Of a stretch of DNA of 64,000 nucleotides, positions 53,859 to 61,828 are shown piece by piece. Source of the DNA: Candidatus Epulonipiscium sp. (GTDB lineage: Bacteria; Bacillota; Clostridia; Lachnospirales; Defluviitaleaceae). Made by a program: the position numbers and the translations under genes. The DNA lies in contig JAAYQR010000027.1 in the NCBI GenBank assembly GCA_012519205.1, positions 62,001 to 126,000 on the forward strand, given 5' to 3'. The notes under the pieces are model-generated. The model made no database searches. It was not told the DNA's origin and worked only from the letters and a program-made list of their open reading frames with translations. Numbering within the stretch: position 1 is the first letter of the stretch; each line of letters starts with the position of its first letter.

Positions 53859-54164
53859 CTACAGGTATTGAAGAAGCAAAAAGGTAGCCCCGACCGATGC
53901 TAATACAGATAACACTATATTACCCTTTAGCCAAGATAAGAGGAAGGCTGTAATGACTCCGCCCCAAGCTGCTAGCGGATTATTCGGTATAAAAGTAAAG
54001 GCATCAGGTATAATTAAAGCCCCTAAAGTCGCATAGGGAACATAGGTTAAAAACTTCTTAAGGGTAGGGTTCATGGATTTTTTTGAAACTAAGGTAAAAG
54101 GAATAAGCCTTGGTATATACGTAACGATAGCTATGCCTAATATTAGTGGGAAATAAGAACTCAT
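53859..54164 (-). CDS. azlD: AzlD-family branched-chain amino acid exporter subunit
   Basis: A 101-residue membrane protein with three to four helices and the AzlD pattern ITYIPRLIPFTLV followed by FLTYVPYATLGALIIPDAF. AzlD works with AzlC in exporting branched-chain amino acids and analogues such as 4-azaleucine. It begins inside the end of azlC (4-base overlap), preceded by TGGAGGTGCAAAT, so the two subunits are co-translated. Confidence 0.92.
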   Translation of the reverse strand: MSSYFPLILGIAIVTYIPRLIPFTLVSKKSMNPTLKKFLTYVPYATLGALIIPDAFTFIPNNPLAAWGGVITAFLLSWLKGNIVLSVLASVGATFLLLQYL

Positions 54165-54871
54165 ATATTTGCACCTCCATCATCTTTAGAAAATACAATA
54201 ACCCCAAGTAAGGAAGCGAGTATTATAGAAATAATAAGGGTCCAGCCTTGGGGGATTAGCTTACTTACATTTAAAATAGAGTGAATAGCTCCAGCGGATA
54301 ATGAAATAATAATTACTTTAAAGGATTTTTTCATCGATGGAACTAAAATAGCAATAAACATTGAATATAGAGCAATTCCCATACTGTTTTGCACGGTTTC
54401 AGGGAGAATTGAACCTGCCAAATAGCCTACAATACTACCACTAACCCAGGAAATATGAGCAGTTGTATTTACAATAAGGGCATATAGCATACTTATTTTC
54501 CCATCCTTCATAGCTGTGACAGAAAAGGTTTCATCGGTTATCCCAAAAGCAACTAGAGGAATTATACCCTTTTTAGGGTTTTTTATTTTTGTACTAAGGG
54601 TTGCACTCATTAAAAAATGTCTAAAATTCATTATGGCTGTTGCAAGGATTATTTCTAGGGCTGCTACCTTTAAAGCAATTAAATTTAAAGCAGCAAATTG
54701 GCTAGCCCCTGCAAAAATCATAAGTGAAAATAAAAAGGTATCCATAAGGGAAACTTGATTGGTTTTGGCTAATATTCCAAAGGCTATTGCAATAGGAATA
54801 TATCCGATTGCAATGGGGAAGGCGTCTTTGATACCCTCTTTTATGTCAGTTCTTTTATCCGAGATTGTCAT
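54161..54871 (-). CDS. azlC: AzlC-family branched-chain amino acid exporter subunit
   Basis: A 236-residue membrane protein with about six helices and family blocks AFPIAIGYIPIAIAFGILA, FAGASQFAALNLI and MNFRHFLMSATLS. It is the larger subunit of the AzlCD exporter. ATAAGGGGCTATACT precedes the ATG. No AzlB-like regulator is adjacent. Divergent from thyA. Confidence 0.93.
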   Translation of the reverse strand: MTISDKRTDIKEGIKDAFPIAIGYIPIAIAFGILAKTNQVSLMDTFLFSLMIFAGASQFAALNLIALKVAALEIILATAIMNFRHFLMSATLSTKIKNPKKGIIPLVAFGITDETFSVTAMKDGKISMLYALIVNTTAHISWVSGSIVGYLAGSILPETVQNSMGIALYSMFIAILVPSMKKSFKVIIISLSAGAIHSILNVSKLIPQGWTLIISIILASLLGVIVFSKDDGGANI

Positions 54872-55033
54872 AGTATAGCCCCTTATTCTTTAAATTTTAT
54901 AAATAAAATATACATAGGAAAGTATAAAATGTCAATCGACTATTTATTTGTTGATTCTACAAAAAATGTGCAGTATTATAGATTTAAGTTCAGGAAAAAG
55001 ATGAATAATAAATATTATGGAAGAAGGTGCAGG

Positions 55034-55864
55034 ATGAGTTTAGCAGATACTATCTTTATAGATATGTGTAAAGATATCATAGATAATGGAACAAGTTCAA
55101 AGGGGCAAAAGGTAAGACCTAGATGGGAGGATGGTACTCCCGCCCATACTATAAAGAAATTTGGTGTTATAAGTAGATATGATTTATCTAAGGAATTTCC
55201 TATTTTAACCCTAAGGAAAATTCCTTTTAAATCAGCAATTGACGAGATTCTTTGGATTTGGCAGAAAAAGTCCAATTATGTTAAGGATTTAAACAGTCAT
55301 ATATGGGATGCTTGGGCCGATGAAGAAGGTTCAATAGGAAAGGCTTATGGTTATCAACTGGGGATTAAACATAAATACCAAGAGGGGGAATTTGACCAAG
55401 TAGATAGGGTTCTTTATGATTTGAAACATAACCCCTATAGCAGAAGAATTATGACCAATTTATACAACCACCATGACCTTCACGAAATGAATCTGTATCC
55501 ATGCGCCTATAGTCTTACTTTTAATGTAACAGGGGACAAATTAAACGGTATACTTAATCAAAGATCCCAGGATATATTAGTAGCCAATGGATGGAATGTA
55601 TGTCAATACGCCATACTACTCCATATGTTTGCTCAAGTTAGCGATTTAAAAGTTGGAGAATTAATTCATGTTATAGCAGATGCTCATATTTATGATAGGC
55701 ATATTCCCATAGTAAAAGAATTAATACAAAGGAAAACTTATTCTGCGCCTAAACTATTAATCAATAAAGAGGTCAAGGATTTTTATGAATTTAAAGTAGA
55801 AGATTTTTCTCTAGAAGATTATGAACATGGGGAGCCAGTTAAAAATATTCCTGTGGCAGTGTAG
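55034..55864 (+). CDS. thyA: Thymidylate synthase
   Basis: Methylates dUMP to dTMP using methylene-tetrahydrofolate. 276 residues; the catalytic Cys157 is in NLYPCAYSLTF, and the dUMP-binding NQRSQDILVANGWNVCQYA and HVIADAHIYDRH are clear. The sequence resembles the B. subtilis ThyA (phage phi3T) type rather than E. coli ThyA (PCAYS instead of PCHAF). The frame is open from 54929, but ATG 55034 with AAGGTG six bases upstream gives the conserved N-terminus. Ten bases before folA. Confidence 0.94.
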   Translation: MSLADTIFIDMCKDIIDNGTSSKGQKVRPRWEDGTPAHTIKKFGVISRYDLSKEFPILTLRKIPFKSAIDEILWIWQKKSNYVKDLNSHIWDAWADEEGSIGKAYGYQLGIKHKYQEGEFDQVDRVLYDLKHNPYSRRIMTNLYNHHDLHEMNLYPCAYSLTFNVTGDKLNGILNQRSQDILVANGWNVCQYAILLHMFAQVSDLKVGELIHVIADAHIYDRHIPIVKELIQRKTYSAPKLLINKEVKDFYEFKVEDFSLEDYEHGEPVKNIPVAV

Positions 55865-55873
55865 GAGGTAAAT

Positions 55874-56377
55874 ATGAATATTATTGTTTCGGTGGATAAA
55901 AACTGGGGTATTGGATGTAGGGGAAATTTGCTTAAAAGAGTCCCGGAGGATATGAAACAGTTTAGAGAAAAAACCTTAGGAAAAGTCGTTATTATGGGAA
56001 GAAGGACTTTTGAATCCCTACCTAATTCAAAACCCCTAAAAGATAGGACAAATATAATAATCACAAAAAATAAAGATTATAAAGTAGAAGGTGCTAATGT
56101 TTGCAATTCTTTAGAAGAATTCTTAGAAATGTCTAAAGGTTATAAACAAGAAGATGTTTTCATTATAGGGGGAGAAAGTATTTATAGGGCACTTCTTAAA
56201 TACTGCAGCAAGGCTTATGTTACAAAGTTTCATAAAGGATACACCCCTGATACTTTTTTTCCTAATTTAGATAAAGAAAAAACATGGAAAAAGATTAGTG
56301 AAAGTGCAAAGAGGGAGTATGAAGATTTGGAATTTATATATACGGTTTATGAAAATACTTTCACAGTTCAATTATAA
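55874..56377 (+). CDS. folA: Dihydrofolate reductase
   Basis: Regenerates tetrahydrofolate from the dihydrofolate made by ThyA. 167 residues: IVSVDKNWGIGCRGNLLKRVPEDMKQF (active site with acidic residue), VVIMGRRTFESLPNSKPLKDR (NADPH binding) and VFIIGGESIYRALL. TAGGAGGTAAAT precedes the ATG. The thyA-folA pairing is standard. Confidence 0.95.
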   Translation: MNIIVSVDKNWGIGCRGNLLKRVPEDMKQFREKTLGKVVIMGRRTFESLPNSKPLKDRTNIIITKNKDYKVEGANVCNSLEEFLEMSKGYKQEDVFIIGGESIYRALLKYCSKAYVTKFHKGYTPDTFFPNLDKEKTWKKISESAKREYEDLEFIYTVYENTFTVQL

Positions 56378-56438
56378 TTTTATTTTCGTGGTATAACTTC
56401 TATTTAGCTTACAAATACTTAAATAGAGGTGATATACT

Positions 56439-56600
56439 ATGGCTTTTACACGGCAAGAGATGGAATTGATTCAAATGGAAGACGGAGTTTTAGGACAAGA
56501 AAAGATAGAAAGAGAACCAAGGAAGCTAGATGAAACAGCAAAGAAATATATAGAAAAAGAAAAGAAATATTCGCCTTTCTTAAATGAAGATAAAAAATAA
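56439..56600 (+). CDS. Small charged hypothetical protein (53 residues)
   Basis: A short frame beginning MAFTRQEMELIQMEDGVLG and ending KKYSPFLNEDKK, preceded by an appropriately spaced AGAGGTGATATACT site. It is highly charged (Lys/Glu-rich) with no membrane segment or cysteine. The good ribosome site and its place 5 bp ahead of the next gene's frame support it as real. Function unknown. Confidence 0.65.
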   Translation: MAFTRQEMELIQMEDGVLGQEKIEREPRKLDETAKKYIEKEKKYSPFLNEDKK

Positions 56601-56620
56601 AGGTTATGTGGGGGGATTTT

Positions 56621-57199
56621 ATGTTTAAAAAGATTCATTATAATGCGCCGATTATCTTAACATTTACTGTTTTATCTTTTGCCGCCTTATTATTGGGACA
56701 ATGGACTAAAATGTTTACTACCTCTCTTTTGTTTTCTGTTTATAGAAGTTCGCCAAAAAGTTTCTTTTTTTATATAAGATTATTTGGACATATATTAGGC
56801 CATGCCAATTGGGAACATTTTATTAACAACTTTTTACTAATATTGCTAATAGGCCCTATACTAGAAGAAAAGTATGGCTCGCGCAATATACTTTTTATGA
56901 TTTTGTTTACTGCTTTTATCACGGGTATTATTAATATTATGTTTTTTAATTCAGCCTTATTAGGGGCTAGTGGCATTGTCTTTATGCTTATTTTATTAAG
57001 TTCGTTTGCAAATATTCAAGAAGGAACAATTCCCCTAACTCTGATTCTTGTAGTTATTATATTTATGGGAAAAGAAATAATGAATGGACTATTTGCCAAG
57101 GATCAGATTTCACAATTGACCCATATAATAGGGGGTCTTTGCGGAGGAATATTTGGATATAAAATCAATACCCCCAAAAAAGAAAGCAGCAGCCTTTAA
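56621..57199 (+). CDS. Rhomboid-family intramembrane serine protease
   Basis: A 192-residue protein with six hydrophobic segments. The catalytic dyad is visible: Ser117 in LLGASGIVF (GxSG) and His168 in LTHIIGGLCGG; the HANWEHFINN loop with conserved His/Asn precedes them. Rhomboids cut membrane proteins within the bilayer; the substrate is unknown. ATG 56621 is preferred to 56606 because GGGGGATTTT lies between them. Confidence 0.9.
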   Translation: MFKKIHYNAPIILTFTVLSFAALLLGQWTKMFTTSLLFSVYRSSPKSFFFYIRLFGHILGHANWEHFINNFLLILLIGPILEEKYGSRNILFMILFTAFITGIINIMFFNSALLGASGIVFMLILLSSFANIQEGTIPLTLILVVIIFMGKEIMNGLFAKDQISQLTHIIGGLCGGIFGYKINTPKKESSSL

Positions 57200-57210
57200 G
57201 ATAATGGCTG

Positions 57211-57450
57211 CTACCAAAGACTTTCTATATTTAAACTTTCAAGTTCTTCTTCTGCTTCAGACAAATCAAAATATATGCTTTCTGTATTAAAAATATGATT
57301 TCCATTTTCATCTACCAATCGATACCCCTTAGTTACTTTAAAATTAGGATCTTCCCTTTCTACTTCAGTAGCACTTTCTTCGGAACTAAAAACTGATCCG
57401 TAATATCCAGTCTGATCCTTAGCTGTCCAGCATTCTTGAATGGTAATCAT
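57211..57450 (-). CDS. Small acidic hypothetical protein
   Basis: A 79-residue acidic protein (ITIQECWTAKDQTGYYGSVFS at the start, FDLSEAEEELESLNIESLW at the end). No membrane segment and no known motif. AAAGGATATCAAAG precedes the ATG. Convergent with the rhomboid gene; a 7-bp hairpin (57188-57212) lies between them. Function not recognised. Confidence 0.65.
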   Translation of the reverse strand: MITIQECWTAKDQTGYYGSVFSSEESATEVEREDPNFKVTKGYRLVDENGNHIFNTESIYFDLSEAEEELESLNIESLW

Positions 57451-57688
57451 CTTTGATATCCTTTCTCTCTATTTTAGTTACAGTTATAGTATTTGTGCTT
57501 TTGTCGTTTGTTATAATAACTTTTAAATATATTTTTTGGAAAAAGAAATTGCTACTTTAAAACTAAATAAAAGAAAGTCTATCATTCTTGCATAGTTATG
57601 ATTAAATAAAAGAATTAATACCTTTATGATTTATGAAAATTAGTGTATTATAATAGTATCAATCATAGAAACAAGGAGATGTTTTGCA

Positions 57689-58879
57689 ATGGAAAATAAT
57701 CATGTGGAAGAAATAACTATGGAAGAAATAACTATGGAAGATGCGATGAAGGATATTGATAAATCCATGAAAAGACTTCGTACAGGGGATATCATTAAAG
57801 GAAAAGTAATGAGATTAAGCGAGGACGAAGTCCTAGTTAACATAGGCTATATGTCAGATGGAATTATTACAAAAGAAGAATTAAGTGACGATGGGATCGA
57901 TACTAAGGACATCCTAAAACCCGGGGATGAAATTGATTTGTATATTCTTCAAATGGACGATGGAGAAGGAAATGTATTACTATCCAAAAAAATGGCAGAC
58001 CAAATCGTGGTTTGGGATGAATTAGAAGAGTATTATGCTTTAGGTAAGGCCTTTGACGTATCCATAAAAGAAGTGGTAAAGGGCGGTGTAACAGCAAGCA
58101 TTAAGGGTGTTAGAGCTTTTATTCCAGCCTCTCAGCTTTCTCTTAATTATGTTGAAGACTTAAATAAATATGTTGGGCAAACCTTAAAAGTAAAACTAAT
58201 AGAATTCGATAGGGAAAGCAAAAAGGTTATATTATCAAGAAAGGAAATAGAGCAAAGGGAAAGGGATAAGAAAAAGAAAGAACTGTGGAATACCCTTAAA
58301 AAAGGTGAAAAACGCAAGGGTGTGGTAACTAGATTAGCTAAATTTGGTGCATTTGTAGACTTGGGTGGAGCCGACGGATTAATACATTTATCAGATTTAT
58401 CCTGGAAAAGAGTATTAGATCCCGGGGAAGTGGTATCTGTAGGGGATAAAGTAGAGGTTTATGTAATAGATTTTGATGAAAAAAGAAACAGGATATCCCT
58501 AGGACTAAAAGATATACAAGAGGACCCCTGGAACGATTTAATTAGAAAATACAAACTAAATGATACAGTAGAAGGTAAGGTAGTTAGAATTACTAATTTT
58601 GGGGCTTTTATCGAAATAGAACCCGGATTGGAAGGTTTGGTTCATATTTCTCAGGTTACAGATAGGCATATTGCAAATGTTTCTGAGGTGTTATCCGTAG
58701 GTGATAAAATAAAAGTAAAGATTATTGAATTAAAGCCGGAAGAAAGGAAATTAAGCTTAAGTGCTAGGGAAGCTATAGAAGGCCATAATGAGGACTACTC
58801 AAAATACAATGATACCGATAATGGCGAAGTTACCATAGGAGATGTTTTGAAGGATAAATTAAAAGGATTAAAGTTCTAA
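57689..58879 (+). CDS. Ribosomal protein S1-like protein with four S1 domains
   Basis: 396 residues with four consecutive S1 OB-folds: about 33-100 (TGDIIKGKVMRLSEDEVLVN), 118-185 (GKAFDVSIKEVVKGGVTASI), 206-273 (KGEKRKGVVTRLAKFGAFVD) and 291-360 (LNDTVEGKVVRITNFGAFIE). It resembles YpfD of B. subtilis, the Firmicute S1 homologue that binds mRNA, though in Firmicutes it is not always ribosome-bound. The first residues contain a repeated EEITM motif from a 15-bp DNA repeat. ACAAGGAGATGTTTTGCA precedes the ATG. Confidence 0.93.
   Translation: MENNHVEEITMEEITMEDAMKDIDKSMKRLRTGDIIKGKVMRLSEDEVLVNIGYMSDGIITKEELSDDGIDTKDILKPGDEIDLYILQMDDGEGNVLLSKKMADQIVVWDELEEYYALGKAFDVSIKEVVKGGVTASIKGVRAFIPASQLSLNYVEDLNKYVGQTLKVKLIEFDRESKKVILSRKEIEQRERDKKKKELWNTLKKGEKRKGVVTRLAKFGAFVDLGGADGLIHLSDLSWKRVLDPGEVVSVGDKVEVYVIDFDEKRNRISLGLKDIQEDPWNDLIRKYKLNDTVEGKVVRITNFGAFIEIEPGLEGLVHISQVTDRHIANVSEVLSVGDKIKVKIIELKPEERKLSLSAREAIEGHNEDYSKYNDTDNGEVTIGDVLKDKLKGLKF
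57705..57741 (+). repeat. 15-bp tandem repeat at the start of the S1-like gene
   Basis: Unit TGGAAGAAATAACTA at 57705-57719 and 57720-57734 plus a partial third copy; encodes EEITMEEITMED. Perfect copies suggest a recent duplication. Confidence 0.85.
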
Positions 58880-58936
58880 ATGGATGAATAGACTATCATG
58901 CCTTATGAAATAATAAGCATAAAAGGAGGTATGACT

Positions 58937-59188
58937 ATGAAAAATATAGGAATACAAAAAGGTCTTTCACCAATTAAGGACTATTTAAAGGACAAGGGAT
59001 ATAATGTTCAAGAATTCGAAAGCAGTCTAGAAAATTCAATGGATAGTTTATCTAATGTTGATGCTATTGTTATAACGGGTATGACTGAAGATGTGACCGG
59101 TAATGAAACAACATCTACCAAAGTACCTATTATCGATGCTAGGGGCATGAGCCCGGAAGAAATTGAAAAATCTCTAAATAGAATATAG
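58937..59188 (+). CDS. YkuS-family (UPF0180) small protein
   Basis: An 83-residue cytosolic protein of the YkuS family: LSPIKDYLKDKGYNVQEFES, a central NVDAIVITGMTEDVTGNETT and VPIIDARGMSPEEIEKSL. Function unknown; widely conserved in Firmicutes. The strong AAAGGAGGT abuts an ATG at 58931 but suits the ATG at 58937 (six bases), which is chosen. Confidence 0.85.
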   Translation: MKNIGIQKGLSPIKDYLKDKGYNVQEFESSLENSMDSLSNVDAIVITGMTEDVTGNETTSTKVPIIDARGMSPEEIEKSLNRI

Positions 59189-59245
59189 CAAAAAAGAGGC
59201 AACCTTAGATGGTTAGTCTTAGGGATTTTATATCCTAGAAAAATA

Positions 59246-59287
59246 TCGGCATAGTTTGGTAGTATTACCGGCTATGTCGATTTTTCT
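59246..59287 (+). terminator. Terminator after YkuS gene
   Basis: Outer stem TCGGCATAG / CTATGTCGA with inner GGTA / TACC, followed by T5-C. Strong intrinsic terminator. Confidence 0.8.
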
Positions 59288-59460
59288 TGTTCTGTGGTGG
59301 ACATAGAAACCGCTGGCTCTACCTCCCGTCCTTACTATGCCCAGTCTGGGTATAGTAAAGAGGTCTTTTTGTTTGAGATGGCTTATTCGAGATTCTCCCT
59401 GATAAAAGCGATATTCTCCTCGGATAGCACTGTGATTATTTTTAAGTGGCTAAAATCCTC
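59288..59460. other. Structured non-coding stretch before the exporter module
   Basis: No gene is visible between the YkuS stop and the marR start (338 bp). Besides the terminator there is a second hairpin ACTATGCCCA-GTC-TGGGTATAGT (59334-59356) followed by AAAGAGGTCTTTTTG, and base use is richer in C and G than in the genes to the left. It marks the edge of the compositionally different exporter region; it may be a remnant of whatever brought it in. Confidence 0.4.
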
Positions 59461-59503
59461 TTGACACTTTTACCTAACAGTATTACAATACTAATTGTGT
59501 TAG
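59461..59503 (+). promoter_or_regulatory. marR promoter with palindromic operator
   Basis: TTGACA (59461-59466) and TACAAT (59484-59489), spacer 17. A 30-bp imperfect palindrome with ends CTAACA and TGTTAG and centre TATTACAATA (59474-59503) covers the -10. The same palindrome recurs before the exporter genes at 60004-60032, so it is very probably the MarR binding site (autoregulation). Confidence 0.75.
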
Positions 59504-59526
59504 CACTTCCGAAAGAAGGTGAAGAA

Positions 59527-59964
59527 GTGGACTACGAAGAATTGGCAAGACAGTTTCTGCATAACTCATATCAATACCGAAGCCGCGGTCATCAGAAGAG
59601 ATTTGATGATAATATGCATGGTGAAACTTTTGCAATGTTATATATTTATAGGCAAGGTGGAACAGTGTTACCAAGCGATATTAGTAACGAGATGAATATC
59701 AGTTCCGCCCGTGTTGCTGCCATGCTTAATAATCTTGAAAACAAAGGATTAATTACTCGGGAGATTGATAAAAGCGATCGAAGGAGAATTTTGGTAGAAC
59801 TCACTCAAGATGGAATAGAGTTTACAAAAGATCGTAATAAAACGGTAGTCAATTACACAGTAAGAATCCTCAAATTATTAGGTGAACATGATGCCAAAGA
59901 ACTCGTAAGGATTGTCGGAAGGCTTTCCGAATTAGGTCCTGAGATTGTAAATAATAAACAATAA
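59527..59964 (+). CDS. MarR-family transcriptional regulator
   Basis: A 145-residue winged helix-turn-helix repressor: LYIYRQGGTVLPSDISNEMN, ISSARVAAMLNNLENKGLIT (recognition helix) and the wing REIDKSDRRRILVELTQDG. The frame is open from 59446, but the promoter -10 at 59484 excludes that start; GTG 59527 with AAGGTG a few bases upstream is used. It leads a module with a two-gene ABC exporter and probably represses it, relieved by a drug or metabolite. Confidence 0.88.
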   Translation: MDYEELARQFLHNSYQYRSRGHQKRFDDNMHGETFAMLYIYRQGGTVLPSDISNEMNISSARVAAMLNNLENKGLITREIDKSDRRRILVELTQDGIEFTKDRNKTVVNYTVRILKLLGEHDAKELVRIVGRLSELGPEIVNNKQ

Positions 59965-60003
59965 TGCAGTCGTAAATAGCGGCTGCAAAAAAATTACATG
60001 TAG

Positions 60004-60032
60004 CTAACACTATTACAATATTATGGTGTTAG
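60004..60032 (+). promoter_or_regulatory. Second MarR-type operator, upstream of the exporter genes
   Basis: Palindrome with ends CTAACAC and GTGTTAG around TATTACAATA, nearly identical to the site over the marR promoter. A promoter within it (TACAAT or TATTAT) is possible but its -35 is unclear. Confidence 0.7.
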
Positions 60033-60067
60033 TAAATCTCTTCCGAATGAAAGGTAGGAAACAGTGT

Positions 60068-61828
60068 ATGGTTAAGATTTTTAAATATCTAAAAGCAAAG
60101 GAATGGCGCCAAGTTATTATAAGCCTTATCTTTATAGTGGCACAGGTTTGGCTTGATTTAAAATTGCCTGATTACATGTCTACAATTACCCGGTTAGTTC
60201 AAACGCCGGGGAGTGCAATGAGTGAAATTTGGAAGCAAGGCGGATTTATGCTTCTTTGTGCCTTTGGAAGCGTTGCGTCGGCCATTATAGTAGGTTTTTT
60301 TGCTGCACGCATTGCGGCTTCATTTTCACAAAGACTTCGTAGTATGCTATTTTCCAAGGTGGATTCATTCTCAACAAATGAAATTAATCAGTTTTCCACG
60401 GCCAGTCTAATTACTCGTTCCACCAACGATATCACGCAAATACAGTTGATTATTACAATGGGGCTTCAGATGATAATAAAAGCACCTATTATGGCAGTAT
60501 GGGCACTTTCAAAAATTGCAGGAAAGGGTGTTGAATGGTCAATTGCAACGGGTATATCGGTATTACTATTGGTTGTAGCTACTACCTTAATAATGATTTT
60601 TGTTATGCCTAAATTCCGTAAAATGCAGACTTTGACTGACAACCTGAATAAAATAACTCGGGAAAATCTAACCGGACTTAGGGTTGTACGTGCTTATAAT
60701 GCTGAGAGCTATCAGGAAGAAAAGTTTGAAAAGGCTAATAAAGAGTTAACACAAACTCATCTTTTTACCAGCCGTGGCATGGCAATCGTAATGCCTATGA
60801 TGAACATGGTAATGAGTGGAATTACCTTAGCTATATATTGGATTGGTGCGAACCTAATTAACAATGCTGTTGCTATGGATAAGCTGGCCATATTTTCAAA
60901 TATGGTCGTGTTCTCAGCCTATGCAATGCAAGTCATCATGTCGTTTATGATGTTTGCGATGATGTTTATATTGCTGCCAAGAGCATCCGTATCTGCTAAA
61001 CGTATTAATGAAGTGCTGGACACCGTGCCATCTATTATTGATGGGACAGAACACAGTGGTAAACCGGGGATTGTTGGGGAGGTTGAGTTCAAAAATGTAA
61101 GCTTCAAATATCCTGGAGCCGCTGACTATGTTTTGAAGGATATTAGTTTTACAGTAAAGCAAGGAGAAACCATTGCTTTTATTGGTTCGACTGGTAGTGG
61201 CAAAAGTACGCTTATCAACCTCGTGCCACGCTTCTATGATACAACTGAAGGCGAAGTATTGGTTGACGGTGTGAATGTGAAGGATTATGTGGGTGAGTCT
61301 TTATATAATAAAATCGGCTATGTTCCGCAAAAGTCAGTTTTGTTTAAGGGGACAGTAAATTCTAATGTAAATTACGGAGAAAACGGAAAAGATGCTGCAA
61401 CTGAAGACGAAATAAAAAAAGCTGTTTCTGTTGCACAAGGCACAGATTTCGTTGAATCTATGAACATGCAGTATGAAGCGGATATCTCTCAAGGCGGACT
61501 TAATCTATCTGGCGGTCAAAAACAGAGAATCGCCATAGCCCGTGCTGTGTGCCGCAAACCAGAAATCTATATCTTTGACGATAGTTTTTCGGCACTGGAT
61601 TATAGAACAGACCGCATACTGCGTAGTGCTCTTAAAGAAGAGACAGCAGGTGTTACAAGTATGATTGTTGCACAGCGAATTGGAACAATCATGGATGCTG
61701 ACCAAATCATTGTTCTTAACGATGGTGTGATGGTTGGCAAAGGCACGCATAAGGAATTGCTGTCATCGTGCAAAGTATATAAAGAGATTGCGCTATCACA
61801 GCTTAGCGAGGAGGAACTTGTGTCATGA
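60068..61828 (+). CDS. ABC exporter subunit 1 (multidrug type)
   Basis: 586 residues: a six-helix transmembrane domain (about 1-310) fused to an ATPase domain. Walker A GSTGSGKST, signature LSGGQKQR and Walker B IYIFDDSFSALD, where Asp replaces the usual catalytic Glu. That substitution marks the non-catalytic site of heterodimeric exporters such as TM287/288, LmrCD and BmrCD. ATG 60068 (VKIFKYLKAKEWRQ) is chosen; the longer frame from 60023 starts inside the operator. Its stop overlaps the next gene by 4 bases. Confidence 0.92.
   Translation: MVKIFKYLKAKEWRQVIISLIFIVAQVWLDLKLPDYMSTITRLVQTPGSAMSEIWKQGGFMLLCAFGSVASAIIVGFFAARIAASFSQRLRSMLFSKVDSFSTNEINQFSTASLITRSTNDITQIQLIITMGLQMIIKAPIMAVWALSKIAGKGVEWSIATGISVLLLVVATTLIMIFVMPKFRKMQTLTDNLNKITRENLTGLRVVRAYNAESYQEEKFEKANKELTQTHLFTSRGMAIVMPMMNMVMSGITLAIYWIGANLINNAVAMDKLAIFSNMVVFSAYAMQVIMSFMMFAMMFILLPRASVSAKRINEVLDTVPSIIDGTEHSGKPGIVGEVEFKNVSFKYPGAADYVLKDISFTVKQGETIAFIGSTGSGKSTLINLVPRFYDTTEGEVLVDGVNVKDYVGESLYNKIGYVPQKSVLFKGTVNSNVNYGENGKDAATEDEIKKAVSVAQGTDFVESMNMQYEADISQGGLNLSGGQKQRIAIARAVCRKPEIYIFDDSFSALDYRTDRILRSALKEETAGVTSMIVAQRIGTIMDADQIIVLNDGVMVGKGTHKELLSSCKVYKEIALSQLSEEELVS

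Noticed and set aside
59446-59526. A longer MarR protein starting at 59446
   Set aside because: The promoter and operator (59461-59503) lie inside this stretch, so it cannot be transcribed from that promoter.
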